DNA of 64,000 bases from Cervus elaphus. Lineage: Eukaryota > Chordata > Mammalia > Artiodactyla > Cervidae. The position numbers and the translations under genes were made by a program. The stretch lies in NCBI RefSeq assembly GCF_910594005.1, contig NW_025316733.1, forward strand, positions 310,001 to 374,000. Reading direction: 5' to 3'. The notes under the pieces are model-generated. The model was given only the letters and a program-made list of their open reading frames with translations, was not told the origin of the DNA and did not search any database. This document shows positions 20,699-33,200 of this stretch, in pieces (the first letter of the stretch is position 1; each line of letters starts with the position of its first letter).

Positions 20699-23600
20699 AA
20701 CCTCTCTTTTCGAGTTGATTTTTGGTCCACAGTGTTCTTTCGTGTTGCTACAGTGACCTCAGGATCCCTCTAGCCTTGAAACAGTGTTCTTGGGGTTTCT
20801 CTGGAGTGCCATCAAGGAAATCAAGGCTCCTTTCATGTGTGATGTGCAAGACGGAATTGCTCTGCACGCAGTACAGGGGAATCGGGCCTCATCTCGCATC
20901 GAGGGGGAAGTCTCATGGTTTTTCTCGAGTTGCGTCGGGAACCTGGGGTATATTCTCGAGTTACGACGGGGATGGCCCTTCCACCCACGTGTTTGTTCAG
21001 CCACGTCAGGACTCCTGCCTAGTTGCGAGGGACAACTCGGGATTCTCCTCGAGGCTTAGCAGGGCAATTGGAACGCCTCTCCAGCTGAGGCGGGAGACCA
21101 AGGGTCCCTTTCCACGTGCCACAAGAATCCTGGGACTCCTATCAAGTTTCACGAGGAGTCAGGCATCGTTTCCTTTGGAGGCACTGATCTCCGCGTACCT
21201 CTGGAGTTTTCAAAGGATGTGAGGCCTCCGGTCGCGATGAGGTGGGGAACTAGGTCTTTCTCTGTGGTCTCCACAGGGGATTCAGACATCCTTTCGTCTT
21301 GGGAGATGCAAGACGAGCCTGCATTCCAGTCACTGCAGGGATATCCGGCCTTATTTCGAGTCAGGGCATCGCGGTGTCCATTCCACTTGAGGCCGCAAAC
21401 TCAGGATCCCTCTCACATACCTAGAGCTGAGAGAAGCCTCCTCTTGAGGTGCTTGTGGTAAGGTGGTATTCCTCAGGAGTCGAAGCCAGGGACTAACCTC
21501 TCATCTCGTGTTGATTCTTGGTCCACGGAGCTCTTTCGTGTTGCTACAGTGACCTCAGGATCCCTCTAGCCTTGAAACAGTGTTCTTGGGGTTTCTCTGG
21601 AGTGCCATCAAGGAAATCAAGGCTCCTTTCATGTGTGATGTGCAACACGGAATTGCTCTGCACGCAGTGCAGGGGAATCGGGCCTCATCTCGCGGCGAGG
21701 GGGAAGTCTCATGGTTTTTCTTGAGTTGCGGCGGGAACCTGGGGTATATTCTCGAGTTACCACGGGGATGGCCCTTCCACACACGTGTGTGTTCAGCCAT
21801 GTCAGGACTCCTGCCTAGTTGCGAGGGACAACTCGGGATTCTCCTCGAGGCTTTGCAGGGCAATTGGGACGCCTCTCCACCTGAGGCGGGAGACCAAGGG
21901 TCCCTTTCCACGTGCCACAGGAATCCTGGGTCTCCTATCAAGTTTCACGAGGAGTCAGGCATCGTCTCCTTTGGAGGCACTGATCTCCGCATACCTCTGG
22001 AGTTTTCAAAGATTTTGAGGCCTCATGTCGCGATGAGGTGGGGAACTAGGTCTTTCTCTGTGGTCTCCACAGGGGATTCAGACACCCTTTCATCTTGGGA
22101 GATGCAAGACGAGCCTGCATTCCAGTCACTGCAGGGATATCCGGCCTTATTTCGAGTCAGGGCATCGCGGTTTCCATTCCACTTGAGGCCGCAAACTCAG
22201 GATCCCTCTCACATACCTAGAGCTGAGAGAAGCCTCCTCTTGAGGTGCTTGTGGTAAGGTGGTATTCCTCAGGAGTCGAAGCCAGGGACTAACCTCTCAT
22301 CTCGATTTGATTTTTGGTCCACAGCGTTCTTTCGTGTTGCTACAGTGACCTCAGAATCCCTCTAGCCTTGAAACAGTGATCTTGGGGTTTCTCTGGAGTG
22401 CCATGAAGGAAATCAAGGCTCCTTTCATGTGTGATGTGCAACACAGAATTGCTCTGTACGCAGTGCAGGGGAATCGGGCCTCATCTCGCGGCGAGGGGGA
22501 AGTCTCATGGTTTTTCTCGAGTTGCGGCGGGAACCTGCGGTATATTCTCGAGTTACGACGGGGATGGCCCTTCCACACACGTGTTTGTTCAGCCACGTCA
22601 GGACTCTTGCCTAGTTGCGAGACACAACTCGGGATTCTCCTCGAGGATTGGCAAGGCAATTGGGACCCCTCTCCAGCTGAGGCGGGAGACCAAGGGTCCC
22701 TTTCCAAGTGCCACAGGAATCCTGGGACTCCTATCAAGTTTCACGAGGAGTCAGGCATCGTCTCCTTTGGAGGCACTGATCTCCGCGTACCTCTGGAGTT
22801 TTCAAAGGATGTGAGGCCTCCGGTCGCGATGAGGTGGGGAACTAGGTCTTTCTCTATTGTCTCCACAGGGGATACAGACATCCTTTCATCTTCGGAGATG
22901 CAAGACGAGCCTGCATTCAAGTCACTGCAGGGATATCCAGCCTGATTTCGAGTCAGGGCATCGCGGTGTCCATTCCACTTGAGGCCGCAATCTCAGGGTC
23001 CCTCTCACATACCTAGAGCTGAGAGAAGCCTCCTCTTGAGGTGCTTGTGGTAAGGTGGTATTCCTCTGGAGACGAATCCAGGGACTAACCTCTCTTTTCG
23101 AGTTGATTTTTGGTCCACAGCATTCTTTCGTGTTGCTACAGTGACCTCAGGATCCCTCTAGCCTTGAAACAGTGTTCTTGGGGTTTCTTTGGAGTGCCAT
23201 CAAGGAAATCAAGGCTCCTTTCATGTGTGATGTGCAACACGGAATTGCTCTGCATGCAGTGCAGGGGAATCGGGCCTCATCTCGCGGCGAGGGGGAAGTC
23301 TCATGGTTTTTCTCGAGTTGCGGCGGGAACCTGGGGTATATTCTCGAGTTACGATGGGGATGGACCTTCCACCCACGTGTTTGTTCAGCCACGTCAGGAC
23401 TCCTGCCTAGTTGCGAGGGACAACTCGGGATTCTCCTCGAGGCTTGGCAAGGCAATTGGGACGCCTCTCCAGCTGAGGCGGGAGACCAAGTGTCCCTTTC
23501 CACGTGCCACAGGAATCCTGGGACTCCTATCAAGTTTCACGAGGAGTCAGGCATCGTCTCCTTTGGAGGCACTGATCTCCGCGTACCTCTGGAGTTTTCA

Positions 23601-26269
23601 AAGGATGTGAGGCCTCCGGTCGCGATGAGGTGGGGAACTAAGTCTTTCTCTGTGCTTTCCACAGGGGATTCAGACATCCTTTCGTCCTGGGAGATGCAAG
23701 ACGAGCCTGCATGAAGTCACTGCAGGGATATCCGGCCTTATTTCGAGTCAGGGCATCGCGGTGTCCATTCCACTTGAGGCCGCAAACTCAGGGTCCCTCT
23801 CACATACCTAGAGCTGAGAGAAGCCTCCTCTTGAGGTGCTTGTGGTAAGGTGGTATTCCTCTGGAGACGAATCCAGGGACTAACCTCTCTTTTCGAGTTG
23901 ATTTTTGGTCCACAGAGTTCTTTCGTGTTGCTACAGTGACCTCAGGATCCCTCTATCCTTGAAACAGTGTTCTTGGGGTTTCTCTGGAGTGCCATCAAGG
24001 AAATCAAGGCTCCTTTCATGTGTGATGTGCAAGACGGAATTGCTCTGCACGCAGTACAGGGGAATTGGGCCTCATCTCGCATCGAGGGGGAAGTCTCATG
24101 GTTTTTCTCGAGTTGCGGCGGGAACCTGGGGTATATTCTCGAGTTACGACGGGGATGGCCCTTCCACCCACGTGTTTGTTCAGCCACGTCAGGACTCCTG
24201 CCTAGTTGCAAGGGACAACTCGGGATTCTCCTCGAGGCTTGGCAGGGCAATTGGAACGCCTCTCCAGCTGAGGCGGGAGACCAAGGGTCCCTTTCCACGT
24301 GCCACAAGAATCCTGGGACTCCTATCAAGTTTCACGAGGAGTCAGGCATCGTCTCCTTTGAAGGCACTGATCTCCGCGTACCTCTGGAGTTTTCAAAGGA
24401 TGTGAGGCCTCCGGTCGCGATGAGGTGGGGAACTAGGTCTTTCTTTGTGGTCTCCAGAGGGGATTCAGACATCCTTTCTTCTTGGGATATGCAAGACGAG
24501 CCTGCATTCAAGTCACTGCAGGGATATCCGGCCTTATTTCGAGTCAGGGCATCGCGGTGTCCATTCCATTTGAGGCCGCAAACTCAGGATCCCTCTCACA
24601 TACCTAGAGCTGAGAGAAGCCTCCTCTTGAGGTGCTTGTGGTAAGGTGGTATTCCTCAGGAGTCGAAGCCAGGGACTAACCTCTCATCTCGTGTTGATTC
24701 TTGGTCCACGGAGCTCTTTCGTGTTGCTACAGTGACCTCAGGATCCCTCTAGCCTTGAAACAGTGTTCTTGAGGTTTCTTTGGAGTGCCATCAAGGAAAT
24801 CAAGGCTCCTTTCATGTGTGATGTGCAACACGGAATTGCTCTGCACGCAGTGCAGTGGAATCGGGCCTCATCTCGCGGCGAGGGGGAAGTCTCATGGTTT
24901 TTCTCGAGTTGCGGCGGGAACCTGGGGTATATTCTCGAGTTACGACGGGGATGGCCCTTCCACACACGTGTTTCTTCAGCGACGTCAGGACTCCTGCCTA
25001 GTTGCGAGGGACAACTCTGGATTCTCCTCGAGGCTTTGCAGGGCAATTGGGACGCCTCTCCAGCTGAGGCGGGAGACCAAGGGTCCCTTTCCACGTGCCA
25101 CAGGAATCCTGGGTCTCCTATCAAGTTTCACGAGGAGTCAGGCATCGTTTCCTTTGGAGGCACTGATCTCCGCAAACCTCTGGAGTTTTCAAAGGATTTG
25201 AGGCCTCCTGTCGCGATAAGGTGGGGAACTAAGTCTTTCTCTGTGGTCTCCACAGGGGATTCAGACACCCTTTCGTCTTGGGAGATGTAAGACGAGCCTG
25301 CATTCCAGTCACTGCAGGGATATCCGGCCTTATTTCGAGTCAGGGCATCGCGGTGTCCATTCCACTTGAGCCCGCAAACTCAGGGTCCCTCTCACATACC
25401 TAGAGCTGAGAGAAGCCTCCTCTTGAGGTGCTTGTGGTAAGGTGGTATTCCTCTGGAGTCGAAGCCAGGGACTAACCTCTCATCTCGAGTTGGTTTTTGG
25501 TCCACGGAGCTCTTTCGTGTTGCTACAGTGACCTCAGGATCCCTCTAGCCTTGAAACAGTGTTCTTGGGGTTTCTCTGGAGTGCCATGAAGGAAATGAAG
25601 GCTCCTTTCATGTGTGATGTGCAACACAGAATTGCTCTGCACGCAGTGCAGGGGAATCGGTCCTCATCTCGCGGCGAGGGGGAAGTCTCATGGTTTTTCT
25701 CGAGTTGCGGCGGGAACCTGGGGTATATTCTCGAGTTACGACGGGGATGGCCCTTCCACACACGTGTTTGTTCAGCCACGTCAGGACTCTTGCCTAGTTG
25801 CGAGACACAACTCGGGATTCTCCTCGAGGCTTGGCAAGGCAATTGGGACGCCTCTCCAGCTGAGGCGGGAGACCAAGGGTCCCTTTCCACGTGCCACAGG
25901 AATCCTGGGACTCCTATCAAGTTTCACGAGGACTCAGGCATCGTCTCCTTTGGAGGCACTGATCTCCGCGTACCTCTGGAGATTTCAAAGGATGTGAGGC
26001 CTCCGGTCGCGATGAGGTGGGGAACTAGGTCTTTCTCTGTGGTCTCCACAGGGGATTCAGACATCCTTTCATCTTGGGAGATGCAAGACGAGCCTGCATT
26101 CAAGTCACTGCAGGGATATCCAGCCTTATTTCGCGTCAGGGCATCGCGGTGTCCATTCCACTTGAGGCCGCAAACTCAGGGTCCCTCTCACATACCAAGA
26201 GCTGAGAGAAGCCTCCTCTTGAGGTGCTTGTGGTAAGGTGGTATTCCTCTGGAGTCGAAGCCAGGGACT
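20699..26269. repeat. Unamplified stretch: beta-gamma-alpha-delta-beta-gamma-alpha (monomers 27-33)
   Basis: Monomers start at 20699 (beta), 21495 (gamma), 22291 (alpha), 23087 (delta-like, 795 bases), 23882 (beta), 24678 (gamma) and 25474 (alpha). The order is the canonical alpha-delta-beta-gamma, but I see no near-identical copy of any of these monomers elsewhere in the window. Several carry private changes: monomer 29 has 'cagaatccc' in place of 'caggatccc', 'cagtgatcttgg' and 'gaggattggc', and monomer 32 has 'gagatgtaag'. Confidence 0.75.
23708..23716. other. One-base deletion in monomer 30
   Basis: The monomer reads 'ctgcatgaagtc' where other delta monomers read 'ctgcattgaagtc', so it is 795 bases long. 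It is not shared with any other monomer in the window. Confidence 0.93.
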
Positions 26270-29200
26270 AACCTCTCATCTCGAGTTGATTTTTGGCCCA
26301 CGGAGCTCTTTCGTGTTGCTACAGTGACCTCAGGATCCCTCTAGCCTTGAAACAGTGTTCTTGGGGTTTCTCTGGAGTGCAATCAAGGAAATCAAGGCCC
26401 CTTTCATGTGTGCTGTGCAACACAGAATTGCTCTGCACGCAGTGCAGGGGAATCGGGCCTCATCTTGCGGCGAGGGGCAAATCTCATGGTTTTTCTCGAG
26501 TTGCGGCGGGAACCTGGGGTATATTCTCGAGTTACGACGGGGATGGCCCTTCCACCCACGTGTTTCTTCAGCGACGTCAGGACTCCTGCGTAGTTGCGAG
26601 GGACAACTCGGGATTCTCCTCGAGGCTTGGCAGGGCAATTGGGACGCCTCTCCAGCTGAGGCGGGAGACCAAGTGTCCCTTTCCAAGTGCCACAGGAATC
26701 CTGGGACTCCTATCAAGTTTCACGAGGAGTCAGGCATCGTCTCCATTGGAGGCACTGATCTCCGCGTACCTCTGGAGTTTTCAAAGGATGTGAGGCTATG
26801 GGTCGCGGTGAGGTGGGGAACTAAGTCTTTCTCTGTGCTTTCCACAGGGGATTCAGACATCCTTTCGTCCTGGGAGATGCAAGACGAGCCTGCATTGAAG
26901 TCACTGCAGGGATATCCGGCCTTATTTCGAGTCAGGGCATCGCGGTGTCCATTCCACTTGAGGCCGCAAACTCAGGGTCCCTCTCACATACCTAGAGCTG
27001 AGAGAAGCCTCCTCTTGAGGTGCTTGTGGTAAGGTGGTATTCCTCTGGAGTCGAAGCCAGGGACTAACCTCTCTTTTCGAGTTGATTTTTGGTCCACAGA
27101 GTACTTTCGTGTTGCTACAGTGACCTCAGGATCCCTCTAGCCTTGAAACAGTGTTCTTGGGGTTTCTCTGGAGTGCCATCAAGGAAATCAAGGCTCCTTT
27201 CATGTGTGATGTGCAAGACGGAATTGCTCTGCTCGCAGTACAGGGGAATCGGGCCTCATCTCGCATCGAGGGGGAAGTCTCATGGTTTTTCTCGAGTTGC
27301 CGCGGGAACCTGGGGTGTATTCTCGAGTTACGACGGGGATGGCCCTTCCACCCACGTGTTTGTTCAGCCACGTCAGGACTCCTGCCTAGTTGCGAGGGAC
27401 AGCTCTGGATTCTTCTCGAGGCTTGGCAGGGCAATTGGAACGCCTCTCCAGCTGAGGCGGGAGACCAAGGGTCCCTTTCCAAGTGCCACAAGAATCCTGG
27501 GACTCCTATCAAGTTTCACGAGGGGTCAGGCATCGTCTCCTTTGGAGGCACTGATCTCCGCGTACCTCTGGAGTTTTCAAAGGATGTGAGGCCTCCGGTC
27601 GCGATGAGGTGGGCAACTAGGTCTTTCTCTGTGGTCTCCACAGGGGATTCAGACATCCTTTCTTCTTGGGAGATGCAAGACGAGCCTGCATTCAAGTCAC
27701 TGCAGGGATATCCGGCCTTATTTCGAGTCAGGGCATCGCGGTGTCCATTCCACTTGAGGCCGCAAACTCAGGGTCCCTCTCACATACCTAGAGCTGAGAG
27801 AAGCCTCCTCTTGAGGTGCTTATGGTAAGGTGGTATTCCTCTGGAGTCGAAGCCAGGGACTAACCTCTCATCTCGAGTTGATTTTTGGCCCACGGAGCTC
27901 TTTCGTGTTGCTACAGTGACCTCAGGATCCCTCTAGCCTTGAAACAGTGTTCTTGGGGTTTCTCTGGAGTGCCATCAAGGAAATCAAGGCTCCTTTCATG
28001 TGTGATGTGCAACACGGAATTGCTCTGCACGCAGTGCAGGGGAATCGGGCCTCATCTCGTGGCGAGGGGGAAGTCTCATGGTTTTTCTCGAGTTGCGGCG
28101 GGAACCTGGGGTATTTTCTCGATTTACGACGGGGATGGCCCTTCCACCCACGTGTTTCTTCAGCGACGTCAGGACTCCTGCCTAGTTGCGAGGGACAACT
28201 CTGGATTCTCCTCAAGGCTTTGCAGGGCAATTGGGACGCCTCTCCAGCTGAGACGGGAGACCAAGGGTCCCTTTCCACGTGCCACAGGAATCCTGGGTCT
28301 CCTATCAAGTTTCACGAGGAGTCAGGCATCGTTTCCTTTGGAGGCACTGATCTCCGCATACCTCTGGAGTTTTCAAAGGATTTGAGGCCTCCTGTCGCGA
28401 TGAGGTGGGGAACTAGGTCTTTCTCTGTGGTCTCCACAGGGGATTCAGACACCCTTTCGTCTTGGGAGATGCAAGACGAGCCTGCATTCCAGTCACTGCA
28501 GGGATATCCGGCCTTATTTCGAGTCAGGGCATCGCGGTGTCCATTCCACTTGAGGCCGCAAACTCAGGGTCCCTCTCACATACCTAGAGCTGAGAGAAGC
28601 CTCCTCTTGAGGTGCTTGTGGTAAGGTGGTATTCCTCTGGAGACGAATCCAGGGACTAACCTCTCTTTTCGAGTTGATTTTTGGTCCACAGAGTTCTTTC
28701 GTGTTGCTACAGTGACCTCAGGATCCCTCTATCCTTGAAACAGTGTTCTTGGGGTTTCTCTGGAGTGCCATCAAGGAAATCAAGGCTCCTTTCATGTGTG
28801 ATGTGCAAGACGGAATTGCTCTGCACGCAGTACAGGGGAATCGGGCCTCATCTCGCATCGAGGGGGAAGTCTCATGGTTTTTCTCGAGTTGCGGCGGGAA
28901 CCTGGGTTATATTCTCGAGTTACGACGGGGATGGCCCTTCCACCCACGTGTTTGTTCAGCCACGTCAGGATTCCTGCCTAGTTGCGAGGGACAACTCGGG
29001 ATTCTCCTCGAGGCTTGGCAGGGCAATTGGAACGCCTCTCCAGCTGAGGCGGGAGACCAAGGGTCCCTTTCCACGTGCCACAAGAATCCTGGGACTCCTA
29101 TCAAGTTTCACGAGGAGTCAGGCATCGTCTCCTTTGGAGGCACTGATCTCCGCGTACCTCTGGAGTTTTCAAAGGATGTGAGGCCTCTGGTCACGATGAG

Positions 29201-30249
29201 GTGGGGAACTAGGTCTTTCTCTGTGGTCTCCACAGGGGATTCAGACATCCTTGCTTCTTGGGAGATGCAAGACGAGCCTGCATTCAAGTCACGGCAGGGA
29301 TAGCCGGCCTTATTTCGAGTCAGGGCATCGCGGTGTCCATTCCACTTGAGGCCGCAAACTCAGGATCCCTCTCACATACCTAGAGCTGAGAGAAGCCTCC
29401 TCTTGAGGTGCTTGTGGTAAGGTGGTATTCCTCAGGAGTCGAAGCCAGGGACTAACCTCTCATCTCGTGTTGATTCTTGGTCCACGGAGCTCTTTCGTGT
29501 TGCTACAGTGACCTCAGGATCCCTCTAGCCTTGAAACAGTGTTCTTGGGGTTTCTCTGGAGTGCCATCAAGGAAATCAAGGCTCCTTTCATGTGTGATGT
29601 GCAACACGGAATTGCTCTGCACGCAGTGCAGGGGAATCGGGCCTCATCTCGCGGCGAGGGGGAAGTCTCATGGTTTTTCTCGAGTTGCGGCGGGAACCTG
29701 GGGTATATTCTCGAGTTACGACGGGGATGGCCCTTCCACACACGTGTGTGTTCAGCCATGTCAGGACTCCTGCCTAGTTGCGAGGGACAACTCGGGATTC
29801 TCCTCGAGGCTTTGCAGGGCAATTGGGACGCCTCTCCAGCTGAGACGGGAGACCAAGGGTCCCTTTCCACGTGCCACAGGAATCCTGGGTCTCCTATCAA
29901 GTTTCACGAGGAGTCAGGCATCGTCTCCTTTGGAGGCACTGATCTCCGCATACCTCTGGAGTTTTCAAAGGATTTGAGGCCTCCTGTCGCGATGAGGTCG
30001 GGAACTAGGTCTTGCTCTGTGGTCTCCACAGGGGATTCAGACATCCTTTCGTCTTGGGAGATGCAAGACGAGCCTGCATTCAAGTCACTGCAGGGATATC
30101 CGGCCTTATTTCGAGTCAGGGCATCGCGGTGTCCATTCCACTTGAGGCCGCAAACTCAGGGTCCCTCTCACATACCTAGAGCTGAGAGAAGCCTCCTCTT
30201 GAGGTGCTTGTGGTAAGGTGGTATTCCTCTGGAGTCGAAGCCAGGGTCT
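26270..30249. repeat. Five-monomer higher-order repeat, base form (3980 bp; delta2-beta1-gamma1-beta2-gamma2)
   Basis: Monomers start at 26270 (delta2: 'gtgtgctgtgc', 'ggggcaaatctc', 'ctatgggtcgcgg'), 27066 (beta1: 'gctctgctcgcag'), 27862 (gamma1: 'gtattttctcgatttacg'), 28658 (beta2: 'ctggtcacgatg', 'cacggcagggatagcc') and 29454 (gamma2: 'gatgaggtcggg', 'gtcttgctctg'). The subtype markers recur in the next three blocks, which makes this the simplest unit of the region. Confidence 0.85.
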
Positions 30250-33200
30250 AACCTCTCATCTCGAGTTGATTTTGGGTCCACGGAGCTCTTTCGTGTTGCT
30301 ACAGTGACCTCAGGATCCCTCTAGCCTTGAAACAGTGTTCTTGGGATTTCTCTGGAGTGCCATGAAGGAAATCAAGGCCCCTTTCATGTGTGCTGTGCAA
30401 CACAGAATTGCTCTGCACGCAGTGCAGGGGAATCGGGCCTCATCTTGCGGCGAGGGGCAAATCTCATGGTTTTTCTCGAGTTGCGGCGGGAACCTGGGGT
30501 ATATTCTCGAGTTACGACGGGGATGGCCCTTCCACCCACGTGTTTCTTCAGCGACGTCAGGACTCCTGCGTCGTTGCGAGGGACAACTCGGGATTCTCCT
30601 CGAGGCTTGGCAGGGCAATTGGGACGCCTCTCCAGCTGAGGCGGGAGACCAAGTGTCCCTTTCCAAGTGCCACAGGAATCCTGGGACTCCTATCAAGTTT
30701 CACGAGGAGTCAGGCATCGTCTCCATTGGAGGCACTGATCTCCGCGTACCTCTGGAGTTTTCAAAGGATGTGAGGCTATGGGTCGCGGTGAGGTGGGGAA
30801 CTAAGTCTTTCTCTGTGCTTTCCACAGGGGATTCAGACATCCTTTCGTCCTGGGAGATGCAAGACGAGCCTGCATTGAAGTCACTGCAGGGATATCCGGC
30901 CTTATTTCGAGTCAGGGCATCGCGGTGTCCATTCCACTTGAGGCCGCAAACTCAGGGTCCCTCTCACATACCTAGAGCTGAGAGAAGCCTCCTCTTGAGG
31001 TGCTTGTGGTAAGGTGGTATTCCTCTGGAGTCGAAGCCAGGGACTAACCTCTCTTTTCGAGTTGATTTTTGGTCCACAGAGTACTTTCGTGTTGCTACAG
31101 TGACCTCAGGATCCCTCTATCCTTGAAACAGTGTTCTTGGGGTTTCTCTGGAGTGCCATCAAGGAAATCAAGGCTCCTTTCATGTGTGATGTGCAAGACG
31201 GAATTGCTCTGCTCGCAGTACAGGGGAATCGGGCCTCATCTCGCATCGAGGGGGAAGTCTCATGGTTTTTCTCGAGTTGCCGCGGGAACCTGGGGTGTAT
31301 TCTCGAGTTACGACGGGGATGGCCCTTCCACCCACGTGTTTGTTCAGCCACGTCAGGACTCCTGCCTAGTTGCGAGGGACAGCTCGGGATTCTCCTCGAG
31401 GCTTGGCAGGGCAATTGGAACGCCTCTCCAGCTGAGGCGGGAGACCAAGGGTCCCTTTCCAAGTGCCACAAGAATCCTGGGACTCCTATCAAGTTTCACG
31501 AGGGGTCAGGCATCGTCTCCTTTGGAGGCACTGATCTCCGCGTACCTCTGGAGTTTTCAAAGGATGTGAGGCCTCCGGTCGCGATGAGGTGGGGAACTAG
31601 GTCTTTCTCTGTGGTCTCCACAGGGGATTCAGACATCCTTTCTTCTTGGGAGATGCAAGACGAGCCTGCATTCAAGTCACTGCAGGGATATCCGGCCTTA
31701 TTTCGAGTCAGGGCATCGCGGTGTCCATTCCACTTGAGGCCGCAAACTCAGGGTCCCTCTCACATACCTAGAGCTGAGAGAAGCCTCCTCTTGAGGTGCT
31801 TATGGTAAGGTGGTATTCCTCAGGAGTCGAAGCCAGGAACTAACCTCTCATCTCGTGTTGATTCTTGGTCCACGGAGCTCTTTCGTGTTGCTACAGTGAC
31901 CTCAGGATCCCTCTAGCCTTGAAACAGTGTTCTTGGGGTTTCTCTGGAGTGCCATCAAGGAAATCAAGGCTCCTTTCATGTGTGATGTGCAACACGGAAT
32001 TGCTCTGCACGCAGTGCAGGGGAATCGGGCCTCATCTCGCGGCGAGGGGGAAGTCTCATGGTTTTTCTCGAGTTGCGGCGGGAACCTGGGGTATTTTCTC
32101 GATTTACGACGGGGATGGCCCTTCCACCCACGTGTTTCTTCAGCGACGTCAGGACTCCTACCTAGTTGCGAGGGACAACTCTGGATTCTCCTCGAGGCTT
32201 TGCAGGGCAATTGGGACGCCTCTCCAGCTGAGACGGGAGACCAAGGGTCCCTTTCCACGTGCCACAGGAATCCTGGGTCTCCTATCAAGTTTCACGAGGA
32301 GTCAGGCATCGTTTCCTTTGGAGGCACTGATCTCCGCATACCTCTGGAGTTTTCAAAGGATTTGAGGCCTCCTGTCGCGATGAGGTGGGGAACTAGGTCT
32401 TTCTCTGTGGTCTCCACAGGGGATTCAGACACCCTTTCGTCTTGGGAGATGCAAGACGAGCCTGCATTCCAGTCACTGCAGGGATATCCGGCCTTATTTC
32501 GAGTCAGGGCATCGCGGTGTCCATTCCACTTGAGGTCGCAAACTCAGGGTCCCTCTCACATACCTAGAGCTGAGAGAAGCCTCCTCTTGAGGTGCTTGTG
32601 GTAAGGTGGTATTCCTCTGGAGTCGAAGCCAGGGACTAACCTCTCTTTTCGAGTTGATTTTTGGTCCACAGAGTACTTTCGTGTTGCTACAGTGACCTCA
32701 GGATCCCTCTATCCTTGAAACAGTGTTCTTGGGGTTTCTCTGGAGTGCCATCAAGGAAATCAAGGCTCCTTTCATGTGTGATGTGCAAGACGGAATTGCT
32801 CTGCTCGCAGTACAGGGGAATCGGGCCTCATCTCGCATCGAGGGGGAAGTCTCATGGTTTTTCTCGAGTTGCCGCGGGAACCTGGGGTATATTCTCGAGT
32901 TACGAAGGGGATGGCCCTTCCACCCACGTGTTTGTTCAGCCACGTCAGGACTCCTGCCTAGTTGCGAGGGACAGCTCGGGATTCTCCTCGAGGCTTGGCA
33001 AAGCAATTGGAACGCCTCTCCAGCTGAGGCGGGAGACCAAGGGTCCCTTTCCACGTGCCACAAGAATCCTGGGACTCCTATCAAGTTTCACGAGGAGTCA
33101 GGCATCGTCTCCTTTGGAGGCACTGATCTCCGCGTACCTCTGGAGTTTTCAAAGGATGTGAGGCCTCCGGTCGCGATGAGATGGGGAACTAGGTCTTTCT